This document shows positions 1 to 5,217 of a stretch of 5,253 nucleotides of DNA, piece by piece. The DNA comes from a bacterium UBP3_UBA3054 (GTDB lineage: Bacteria; Auribacterota; UBA3054), in contig DFCM01000002.1 of NCBI GenBank assembly GCA_002366995.1, positions 1 through 5,253 of the forward strand, given 5' to 3'. Position numbers and translations under genes: made by a program. The first letter of the stretch is position 1. The number at the start of each line of letters is the position of its first letter. A model generated the notes under the pieces. The model saw only the letters and a list, made by a program, of their open reading frames with translations. It ran no database searches and had not been told where the DNA came from.

Positions 1-1847
1 TCGGAAAGCCGTTTGGCGATCCTGGCGGCGGTATGTGTGAAGGTCCAGTTGTCCTTCACATCCTCATATGCCCTCGCGCCCTTCATGCGCGCCTCTTCCT
101 GATTTTCGAAAACGTGGCGCATCAGGGCGGACAAATGGTCGCTGTCCGGCTCTGCCCACTGGAATCCTTTGTAGTAGGGGCATTTCGCCACGGCGGGAAT
201 GAGCTTTTTGACCTGCAGAGGATAAGCGTTGTAGCTGTTCATGAAGGTCGTCTGGGCGCTCCAGTTGGTGGCGATGACGGGCAGTCCGCAGGCCATCGCT
301 TCAAGGATAGGCATGCCCCAGCCTTCTCCCCTGGTCGAGAGCACGAAGCAGTCGGCGGAACGGTAAAGGCTGCCGAGCTGATAATAAGGCAGATATTTGT
401 TGAAGATGAATTCTATCCTGCCGCCCTGGGGATCGAGGTTCAAGCTTCTTATGATCTCGGGAACGTTGACGCTCGGATCGGTGCAGTTCGCTTTGCAAAG
501 CAGGACGACCGGCTCCTTGGCCCTGAAGGTGCGGTTGAAAGCTTTTATGAGTTCTTCCGGCGCTTTGCGCTCGCCCCACTCGAAGACCGTCAGGAATTTG
601 AAGTCGTCGCTCACTGGGAATTTCTTGATGAGCGGGTTGAAGTAGTTGGTGTCCACGCCCAGCGGCATGAGATGGATGGGAACTTTCACGCCGGAATTGC
701 GGAAGGTCTCAAGGTTGAAGAGGCTGGGCACCCAGACTTCGTCCATCTTGTTGCAGTGCTCCACCCATTCCTTGGGCAGCCCCGTCACCTCCAGCATGGT
801 GTAGCCAATTCTGTAATTGCCGATGCCCTCGGTCTTCTTCGTCACAAAGGCGTCGCCCTGGCCGTAGACCACGCAGGGGGCCTTGGGATCGATCGGTCTG
901 GCCTTCATGACATTGACGTTGTAGTAGGGCGCCGCCTCAGGTTCCTCGATCGGGAAGACCGTGCCCGCGCCGTAGAGGTAGCGGTAAGAGACCGCCACGT
1001 TCTGGGCGTCGAGGTGCAGGAGCATTTCCTTACTTGACATGGCGTAGCCGTGCGGCCTGGAGACGGTGGAGAGCCAGTTGACGCTCTGGGTGTAGCGTCC
1101 CTCGCAGGTCTTGGCCCATTTCTTCTTGAAGATCCCCTGCGACTTCAGGAAAATATCGTTGTGGCTGACCTTGTTCTCCTTGGTGGAGACGTTCTCGTGG
1201 TGGACGATGGTGGCCGCGCCGCAGCAAACGGTCTTGTAGCCGGCGGCCTTGGCCCGCAGACAGTAGTCGGTGTCCTCGAAGTAAGCGAAGAAATCCTCGC
1301 AGAGAAGCCCGACCTTGTCTATCACTTCCCTTTTGATGTAAGCGCAGGCAAAGACCACGCTCTCGACTTCGGAATTGAAGGGATACTGGTTGAGGTTCGC
1401 CTCGTTGGAGGCCACCTGCTGGCCCCAGTAGGGCCCGACCGGCATCCAGGCGCCCAGGTGCTGCAAAAGCCCGTTGGCCCTGACAAGGCGGCAGCCTACC
1501 ACGCCCACGTCAGGCGATTCGTAAGCGGCTTCCTGCATCTTGGTAAGCCAATCCCCTTTCTCTTCCAAGATCTCGGTGTCGTTGTTAAGAAGGAGGATGT
1601 CGGAATCGGGAGGAGTCAGCTTTATGGCGACGTTGTTGCCCTTGGGGAAGCCCAGATTGGCATTGTTGAAAACGCACTTTATGTCCTTCTGGCTTTTCAA
1701 GTACTCGATCGTTCCGTCCGTGCTGCCGTTGTCGGCCACATAGATCGTGTAATTCGGATGCGTGGTGTAGCGCCTCAGGGTGTCAAGGCAGCGCTTGGTG
1801 TAGCTCAGTCCGTTCCAGGTCAGGATGATTATAGAAACATTTCGCAT
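1..1847 (-). CDS. Bifunctional GT2-GT4 glycosyltransferase (3' end outside window)
   Basis: This is an unbroken reading frame of 615 codons that runs off the left edge of the window. It predicts a two-domain enzyme transferring sugars from nucleotide-sugar donors, probably to a surface polysaccharide, LPS or glycoprotein. Residues 1-215 are a GT2 (GT-A fold) domain of the rhamnosyltransferase-like type. It starts MRNVSIIILTWNG and has ADNGS at 38-42, NND at 88-90 as the DxD-like metal/donor site, and FEDTDYCLRAK with the ED pair at 191-192. Residues about 290-615 are a GT4 (GT-B) domain. It has PLGVD at 395-399, GERK at 425-428 and an intact EX7E motif (E508 to E516, in GEGWGMPILEAMACG). The ATG at 1847 is the only usable start, because an in-frame stop lies 11 codons upstream with no ATG, GTG or TTG between; its SD is weak. 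The GT4 domain looks nearly finished at the edge, so few residues may be missing. Donor, acceptor and linkage cannot be read from the sequence. Confidence 0.93.
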   Translation of the reverse strand, partial: MRNVSIIILTWNGLSYTKRCLDTLRRYTTHPNYTIYVADNGSTDGTIEYLKSQKDIKCVFNNANLGFPKGNNVAIKLTPPDSDILLLNNDTEILEEKGDWLTKMQEAAYESPDVGVVGCRLVRANGLLQHLGAWMPVGPYWGQQVASNEANLNQYPFNSEVESVVFACAYIKREVIDKVGLLCEDFFAYFEDTDYCLRAKAAGYKTVCCGAATIVHHENVSTKENKVSHNDIFLKSQGIFKKKWAKTCEGRYTQSVNWLSTVSRPHGYAMSSKEMLLHLDAQNVAVSYRYLYGAGTVFPIEEPEAAPYYNVNVMKARPIDPKAPCVVYGQGDAFVTKKTEGIGNYRIGYTMLEVTGLPKEWVEHCNKMDEVWVPSLFNLETFRNSGVKVPIHLMPLGVDTNYFNPLIKKFPVSDDFKFLTVFEWGERKAPEELIKAFNRTFRAKEPVVLLCKANCTDPSVNVPEIIRSLNLDPQGGRIEFIFNKYLPYYQLGSLYRSADCFVLSTRGEGWGMPILEAMACGLPVIATNWSAQTTFMNSYNAYPLQVKKLIPAVAKCPYYKGFQWAEPDSDHLSALMRHVFENQEEARMKGARAYEDVKDNWTFTHTAARIAKRLS

Positions 1848-1882
1848 TTTCGTCTCGCCATAATAATATTCTGTATTTATTT

Positions 1883-1891
1883 ATTATAGCA
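1883..1891 (-). promoter_or_regulatory. Extended -10 promoter for the glycosyltransferase gene
   Basis: In the 76-bp gap between xerD and the glycosyltransferase, the minus strand carries TGCTATAAT, a perfect TATAAT with the TG dinucleotide of an extended -10 element. The best -35 at the normal distance (TCCTGC) is poor, as is typical of extended -10 promoters. Predicted transcription starts near 1876, giving a leader of about 29 nt. This suggests the glycosyltransferase can be transcribed independently of xerD. Identified by motif only. Confidence 0.55.
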
Positions 1892-1923
1892 AAAGAAAGG
1901 GCGAAGCAGGACCGAGGGGAAAA

Positions 1924-2823
1924 TCAGCCGTGAGGATGGAATTTTTTGTGAAGTTTCTTCAAATGGCTGTATTCCACGTGCGTATATTTTTCCGTTGTGA
2001 CGACGGAAGAATGGCCGAGCATCTCCTGGACTACCCTTAAGTCGGCGCCGTGGATAATAAGATGGGTGGCGAAACTGTGTCTAAGCACGTGCGGCGAGAT
2101 GTCTTTCTGTATGTCGGCTTCCTGGGCGTACTTTTTGATGCGCATCCAGAAGTTTATCCTTGTCATAGGCTTACCCAAGCGCGTAAGGAAAGCCTCCTTC
2201 ATCCTTGGCTCCTCGGTGCGCGTGGCCAGATATTTTTTCACCGCCTCGCAGGCGACTTTGCCGATAGGCACGATCCTGGTCTTGTTGCCTTTGCCTGTGA
2301 CCTGAAGGTAGCCTTCCTCCAGGTCCATTTCGCCTTTTTTAAGCTTAACCAATTCGCTGACGCGCAGGCCTGTGGCGTACAAAAGCTCCAGCATGGCGGC
2401 GTCGCGCAAGCCGGACGGCGTTTCCTTATCCGGCGCCGCCAGAAGGCGCGACACCTCTTCTTCGGTCAGAACGTGCGGCAGGACCTTCGCCAGTTTCGGC
2501 GATTCGACCAGTTTCGGAACGTCCGTCTTTAATTGCTTTTCCTCGACTCCGAAACGGTAGAACATTCTTAAGCTGATGAGCTCCCTGGCCGCCGTGGCAG
2601 TCGCGACGCGCTCCTCATAGCGTTCGCCCAAGTAATCCGTAATGGTGTCGGGCGTGACGTCGTTCCAGTCGGAAAGGCCCTGCTTTTCGCAATAGGCGGC
2701 GAAGCCTACCAAATCGCTTCGGTAGGCTTCGCAGGTATTGCGCGCCAGACCTTTCTCAACGCGCAGATATTCTTCGAACCACTTTATGGGCGGTCCGAAG
2801 TTGTTTTCAGGCAGTTTGCTTAT
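1924..2823 (-). CDS. xerD: Tyrosine recombinase XerD, probable ATA start
   Basis: XerD acts with XerC at the chromosomal dif site to resolve chromosome dimers at division. All catalytic residues are present, numbered from the proposed start: R154 in ATGLRVSELV, K178 in GKGNKTRIVPIG, H245 and R248 in SPHVLRHSFATHL, H271 in MLGHSS, and the nucleophile Y280 in TTEKYTHV. These fall within a few residues of their places in E. coli XerD (about 298 aa), and the tail LHKKFHPHG is also XerD-like. The N-terminal SAM-like core-binding domain (FEEYLRVEKGLARNTCEAYR) is encoded by 2722-2778. It lies upstream of the first conventional start, TTG at 2712, so that start would remove conserved sequence. Between 2712 and the upstream gene's stop there is no in-frame ATG, GTG or TTG. 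The ATA at 2823-2821 gives 299 aa, the family length, and has AAAGGA 8 nt before it. CTG at 2814 (296 aa) and ATT at 2829 (301 aa) are alternatives. It is probably translationally coupled to the upstream gene. The stop is TGA at 1926-1924. Confidence 0.92.
   Translation of the reverse strand: MSKLPENNFGPPIKWFEEYLRVEKGLARNTCEAYRSDLVGFAAYCEKQGLSDWNDVTPDTITDYLGERYEERVATATAARELISLRMFYRFGVEEKQLKTDVPKLVESPKLAKVLPHVLTEEEVSRLLAAPDKETPSGLRDAAMLELLYATGLRVSELVKLKKGEMDLEEGYLQVTGKGNKTRIVPIGKVACEAVKKYLATRTEEPRMKEAFLTRLGKPMTRINFWMRIKKYAQEADIQKDISPHVLRHSFATHLIIHGADLRVVQEMLGHSSVVTTEKYTHVEYSHLKKLHKKFHPHG
2699..2732. repeat. Perfect 12-bp inverted repeat inside xerD
   Basis: GCGAAGCCTACC (2699-2710) and GGTAGGCTTCGC (2721-2732) are exact reverse complements separated by 10 nt. 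They lie about 90-125 bp into xerD and encode residues around CEAYRSDLVGFA. In the mRNA they would form a strong 12-bp stem with a 10-nt loop. As DNA they could be a dyad for a dimeric protein. The arms do not resemble dif half-sites as I know them, and the 10-bp centre is wider than the 6-8 bp of dif. Its function is unknown. Confidence 0.85.
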
Positions 2824-2837
2824 TTCAATTTTCCTTT
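2820..2837 (-). promoter_or_regulatory. Ribosome binding site and stop/start overlap for xerD
   Basis: On the minus strand, AAAGGA (2837-2832) is followed after 8 nt by ATAA (2823-2820). TAA is the stop of the secreted-protein gene, and ATA is in the xerD frame. A standard coupled overlap would read ATGA, which differs by one base. The SD site lies inside the upstream coding sequence, so ribosomes finishing that gene would sit over it. The spacing supports ATA over the ATT at 2829, which is only 2 nt from the SD, and over CTG at 2814, which is 17 nt away. Confidence 0.6.
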
Positions 2838-4085
2838 GGCGTTCTTGCCCTGCTTGACGTCCACGCTGATGGGGAAGCTGCCGGAGGCGATCCAGACTTT
2901 GCCCTTCTTGGCGGTGTCAGTGGCGGAGGTGCCGATCATGGCGTAGGTGAAGGGCAGGAACATCTGGCGGGCCTTGCCGGTGGCGGACTGGGCGTTCAGG
3001 CCCGTGGCGCCGCCGATCGTGGCTTTGCTGATGGCGAAGGTCACTTTCATGCGGCCGTCTTTCTTGGTCTTGATCTCAAGCTTCTTGACGCCGCCCTTGG
3101 GGTCGACGACTTTGTGGAGGCGCTGGTTCTTCTTGACCTTCGTTTCCGTTCCGTCGCCGGGCAGGAAGAAGAGGTCGCTTCCGACGTAGAAAGCGATGTC
3201 GAAGTCGGCGAGATTAGCCATCACGGAAGCGTGGTCGGTCATGTCGACGTTGAAGGAGATCTTAAGGGTGTCGGTCAGGGACTTTTTGAACTTCTGGCTG
3301 AAGCTGACCTTCTGGTCGGTCAGAGTTCCGTAGCCCTTGAAGTAGACCGGAGCGTTGTCAGTGTTTGTCAGCTGCTGGATCTCGGTGTTGTTGACGCCGA
3401 TCATCAGTTTCGAAGTGACTCTGACGGCTTCCCGATCGACGTTCTGCTGCGGGTAAGCGAGCGCGGAGGCGAGGTTCGGGGACTCGTTCGTCTGGATCGT
3501 GTTCGGCAGAACGGAGGTCTGGACCTGCAGGGCGACCTTCTCCATGTCTCCGATCATGAAGCTCGAGGGAGCCTGGGAGGAGCAGCGCCCGGTGAAGCCC
3601 ACGTAGCGGTCCTTGGTCTCCTGAGTGGTGACGACGTAGTTGGCGGAGTTATAGGGCTCCGCGTAGTCGTTCTCGATGGTGCCGTAAACGTCGGCGTCAA
3701 CGTAATGCGCGACGTTCAAATTAGTGCTTTCGCGGGAAGTGATGATGTTGACCTGGTTGACGGCGTTGTTCTCATCGGGGATGTTGGCGACCGTGAAGAT
3801 GAAAAGGTTCGAGAAGATCCCGGAACCGTAGCCCACGAAGAGCTGGCTCTTGGGATAAACTTTCTCAGATCCCGGCACTCTCTGAGTCTCCACGTTCGTG
3901 CCGGAAGATTTCAAGCGCATGGAAGCGTCGTTGACATTGTTGTTCTGAATGTCAACTTTGTAAGCCAAAGCGCCGACCTTGCCGTCGCCGTTGATCTCGA
4001 CCTGGATATTGGTGTTTTCCAATATCGCGCCCAACGCCATGCCGCAAAAGACGGCTATGGCGCCTAAAAGGTAAACCTTACGCAT
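2820..4085 (-). CDS. Secreted protein of unknown function, 421 aa
   Basis: I do not recognise this family. The ATG at 4085 was chosen because AGGAG/GAGGA (4100-4092) sits 6-10 nt upstream. The frame stays open further, but the next start (TTG at 4166) lies in the predicted -35 box. The N-terminus (RK, then VYLLGAIAVFCGMALGA) is a Sec signal peptide, with cleavage likely after A17 or A20. The cysteine at 14 is not in a good lipobox. The mature protein is rich in N, T, S and V with alternating hydrophobic residues, suggesting beta structure. Residues about 21-235 are neutral to acidic and hold one mature cysteine (C168). Residues about 245-421 hold likely strands such as TLKISFNVDM and DIAFYVGSDLFFLPGDGTE. 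They then become lysine-rich (GGVKKLEIKTKKDGRMKVTF) and end GKNAKGKLK. No transmembrane anchor or sorting signal is seen at the C-terminus. It is probably periplasmic, surface or extracellular. It is co-transcribed with xerD, which overlaps its stop. Confidence 0.85.
   Translation of the reverse strand: MRKVYLLGAIAVFCGMALGAILENTNIQVEINGDGKVGALAYKVDIQNNNVNDASMRLKSSGTNVETQRVPGSEKVYPKSQLFVGYGSGIFSNLFIFTVANIPDENNAVNQVNIITSRESTNLNVAHYVDADVYGTIENDYAEPYNSANYVVTTQETKDRYVGFTGRCSSQAPSSFMIGDMEKVALQVQTSVLPNTIQTNESPNLASALAYPQQNVDREAVRVTSKLMIGVNNTEIQQLTNTDNAPVYFKGYGTLTDQKVSFSQKFKKSLTDTLKISFNVDMTDHASVMANLADFDIAFYVGSDLFFLPGDGTETKVKKNQRLHKVVDPKGGVKKLEIKTKKDGRMKVTFAISKATIGGATGLNAQSATGKARQMFLPFTYAMIGTSATDTAKKGKVWIASGSFPISVDVKQGKNAKGKLK
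4005..4026. repeat. 8-bp inverted repeat after the signal-peptide codons
   Basis: GATATTGG (4005-4012) and CCAATATC (4019-4026) are perfect arms around a 6-nt loop. They span codons about 20-27 of the secreted-protein gene, just after the signal peptide. The mRNA would fold into a compact hairpin. A match of this length is expected about once by chance in a window this size, so function is doubtful. Confidence 0.6.
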
Positions 4086-4136
4086 AATTAATCCTCTCCT
4101 ACAAGGGTTAAACGTTTGTTTGATTATTATTGTGTC

Positions 4137-4166
4137 ATTGTACCATATATAGTGGAAAAAGAGCAA
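4137..4166 (-). promoter_or_regulatory. Sigma-70-type promoter for the secreted protein-xerD operon
   Basis: The minus strand reads TTGCTC (4166-4161), an 18-nt spacer, then TACAAT (4142-4137). This matches the -35 (4 of 6) and -10 (5 of 6) consensus. Transcription would start near 4130, giving a leader of about 45 nt before ATG 4085. It is the only good promoter seen upstream of the pair, so it probably also drives xerD. Confidence 0.6.
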
Positions 4167-4186
4167 GTATTCCCCAAGGTCTTGTC

Positions 4187-4201
4187 CCCCGGGCCCCGGG
4201 G
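4187..4201. repeat. G/C-only palindromic block between divergent promoters
   Basis: The sequence is CCCCGGG twice in tandem (4187-4193 and 4194-4200) plus a final G, preceded by one more C at 4186. CCCCGG and CCGGGG can pair as a 6-bp stem with a 3-nt loop. It stands out in an otherwise A/T-rich intergenic region and lies upstream of both predicted -35 boxes. No T-run follows directly on either strand, so it is not a convincing intrinsic terminator. It could be an operator or just a compositional oddity. Confidence 0.6.
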
Positions 4202-4211
4202 AGCCGGCGTT

Positions 4212-4265
4212 TTGACTTCTAAAAACCCTTTTGGTAGACTATTTATCCCTAACATAGTGTATAAT
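4212..4265 (+). promoter_or_regulatory. Promoter region for the exported protein-small basic protein-tpiA operon
   Basis: Two overlapping candidates are visible. P1 is TTGACT (4212-4217), a 17-nt spacer and TAGACT (4235-4240). P2 is a perfect TATAAT (4260-4265), for which TAGACT could serve as a -35 (4 of 6 match) at a long 19-nt spacing. P2 would give a leader of about 28 nt and P1 about 53 nt. Which is used, or both, cannot be decided from sequence. Confidence 0.55.
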
Positions 4266-4299
4266 GAAATTGTAAGACGTATCAACAAGGAGACTACCT

Positions 4300-5025
4300 A
4301 TGAAAAACAAACTTTTCTTCGGTCTTTTGGCGGTCCTCGCGGCCGTCTCTGTTTGCGTTTATGCAGAAACTATCACTATGACCAACAAGAAGACTTATTC
4401 CGGCGAGATCCTCGACATGGATAACGACGGCGTCAAGCTGAAAGACAAGAACAAAGGCATGACGGTCTTTTTGAAGTGGGACAACATGAGCCTCGCTTCC
4501 ATCAAAGAGCACAATCCCGACCTCTACGAAGTCAAGCTGGCCGAAAGGAAAGCCGAGATCGAAAAGCAGAAACAGGAACTCGGATTGGTGAAATACACCA
4601 GCCCCGAAGGCAAAGAGATGTTCGTGACGCCCGAAAGGAAAGTGGAGCTTGAGAACCGCGCCAAAGGCCTCGACCTCTACCAGGGCAAGTGGCTTCCCAC
4701 CAACCAGGTCGCCGAACTTAAGCTCGACGCCGAGATGAAGAAGCAGGGCAAGATCAAATACGAAGGCAAATACTACAACGCGGAAGAAGTCAAGGACATC
4801 GAGACTTTCAAGAAAAACAAAGGCTTGAGAGTCGGAATGAAGGCCGAGGAAGTCAAGGCCGCCTGGGGCGAGCCGACGAGTATACGCAAATCCGCCGACT
4901 TCTCCTCCCGCAAACGCGAGATGTGGATCTTTGTAAACGAGGAAAAAGAGATCGAAGACCGCGTCGTGATGGAGCAGGACCAGGTCCTGCAGATCATGAC
5001 CAACCAACCCATAGAAGATTTTTAA
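4300..5025 (+). CDS. Exported modular protein with repeats and SmpA/BamE-like tail, 241 aa
   Basis: I do not know a named family for the whole protein. The ATG has an ideal AAGGAG (4287-4292) 7 nt upstream. Residues 1-22 are a Sec signal peptide with probable cleavage at VYA|E; the cysteine at 19 is not in a lipobox, so the protein is likely periplasmic and soluble. Residues 23-70 (TITMTNKKTYSGEILDMDN then GVKLKDK) look like a small SH3/Sm-like beta-barrel of the 'Y-x-G-x-I ... D-x-V-x-L' kind. Residues 82-164 contain three degenerate repeats, each a charged helix followed by a Y-x-G-K-W/Y turn. Residues 176-230 (LRVGMKAEEVKAAWGEPT, then MWIFV) resemble the 'GM-x-x-x-x-V ... G-x-P' core of SmpA/OmlA (BamE), which in BamE lies next to the outer-membrane assembly machine. 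An envelope-associated scaffold role is inference only. The gene is rich in K and E, heads the plus-strand operon and is divergent from the secreted-protein gene. Confidence 0.85.
   Translation: MKNKLFFGLLAVLAAVSVCVYAETITMTNKKTYSGEILDMDNDGVKLKDKNKGMTVFLKWDNMSLASIKEHNPDLYEVKLAERKAEIEKQKQELGLVKYTSPEGKEMFVTPERKVELENRAKGLDLYQGKWLPTNQVAELKLDAEMKKQGKIKYEGKYYNAEEVKDIETFKKNKGLRVGMKAEEVKAAWGEPTSIRKSADFSSRKREMWIFVNEEKEIEDRVVMEQDQVLQIMTNQPIEDF
4543..4791 (+). repeat. Three degenerate ~27-30-residue protein repeats
   Basis: Repeat units cover residues 82-111, 112-138 and 139-164 of the exported protein. Each has a helix (ERKAEIEK, ERKVELEN, ELKLDAEM), a short link, then a tyrosine and a G-K turn (Y99 with PEGKEMF; Y127 with QGKWLP; Y154 with EGKYYN). 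The tyrosines are 28 and 27 residues apart. Units 1 and 2 still share the exact 12-mer CCGAAAGGAAAG (4541-4552 and 4631-4642), which supports origin by duplication. Confidence 0.65.
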
Positions 5026-5058
5026 TTAACAATAAAATAAAGAAAAGGAGATAATCTT

Positions 5059-5211
5059 ATGTCCAGACATCCCAGCTTCGGGCGCGGCGGCATTACCAAA
5101 AAGCGCAACGTCCTGAAACGTCTTGAGCGCATCGACCTGCTCAGAAAACAGAATCGTTATAAAGAAGGCCAGACCGTTTACGGCCTGCCAAAAACCAAAT
5201 TCGAACAGTAA
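5059..5211 (+). CDS. PVC-type small basic protein, 50 aa
   Basis: This complete short gene has AAGGAG (5045-5050) 8 nt before the ATG and ends TAA. The protein starts MSRHPSFGRGG, continues ITKKRNVLKRLERIDLLRK and ends EGQTVYGLPKTKFEQ. From memory this matches a short conserved family described in Verrucomicrobia, Chlamydiae and relatives (TIGRFAM small basic protein, which I recall as TIGR04137). It has 14 Lys/Arg against 4 Asp/Glu, no signal peptide and no membrane segment. A cytoplasmic, RNA- or ribosome-binding role is plausible from the charge but unproven. The middle (about 14-31) should be one amphipathic basic helix. It lies 33 bp after the exported protein gene with no terminator between, and 6 bp before tpiA. 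Confidence 0.9.
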   Translation: MSRHPSFGRGGITKKRNVLKRLERIDLLRKQNRYKEGQTVYGLPKTKFEQ

Positions 5212-5217
5212 GGAAAA

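Noticed and set aside
1829..1861. Ten-codon upstream frame (MARRKCEMFL) overlapping the glycosyltransferase start on the minus strand
   Set aside because: It has no recognisable SD, and a short frame of this size is expected by chance.
33..1889. Long open frames on the plus strand (33-1037 and 1050-1889)
   Set aside because: They are antisense shadows of the glycosyltransferase. Their translations show no family motifs, while the minus frame has intact GT2 and GT4 active sites.
2710..2712. TTG as the xerD start
   Set aside because: It removes conserved N-terminal residues (such as YLRVEKGLARNTCEAYR), leaves 262 aa against about 298 for the family, and lies inside the hairpin stem without a clear SD.
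2699..2732. dif recombination site
   Set aside because: The arms are unlike known dif half-sites, the 10-bp centre is too wide, and the site lies inside a coding sequence.
1924..2823. Phage or integron integrase marking a mobile element
   Set aside because: Length, catalytic spacing and C-terminal tail fit housekeeping XerD; no att-like direct repeats, tRNA or other mobile genes are seen.
2820..2834. Programmed -1 frameshift at GGAAAAT fusing the secreted protein to XerD
   Set aside because: The frames are in the right relation and a run of four A is present, but there is no X-XXY-YYZ slippery heptamer. Fusing an exported protein to a cytoplasmic recombinase makes little sense. Coupled initiation is simpler.
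3114..4067. Long plus-strand open frame opposite the secreted protein gene
   Set aside because: No SD and a low-complexity D/V/G/L-rich translation. The minus frame has a promoter, SD and signal peptide.
4086..4166. Upstream extension of the secreted protein to TTG 4166
   Set aside because: It would start in the predicted -35 box and place 27 unrelated residues before an otherwise typical signal peptide and SD-linked ATG.
4187..4215. Rho-independent terminator at the G/C block
   Set aside because: The stem is short, the T-run is weak and displaced, and both flanking genes point away from it, so there is no transcript to end there.
4294..5007. Minus-strand open frame opposite the exported protein
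   Set aside because: Phe/Leu/Val-rich shadow of a Lys/Glu-rich gene; the plus frame has an ideal SD, signal peptide and stop.
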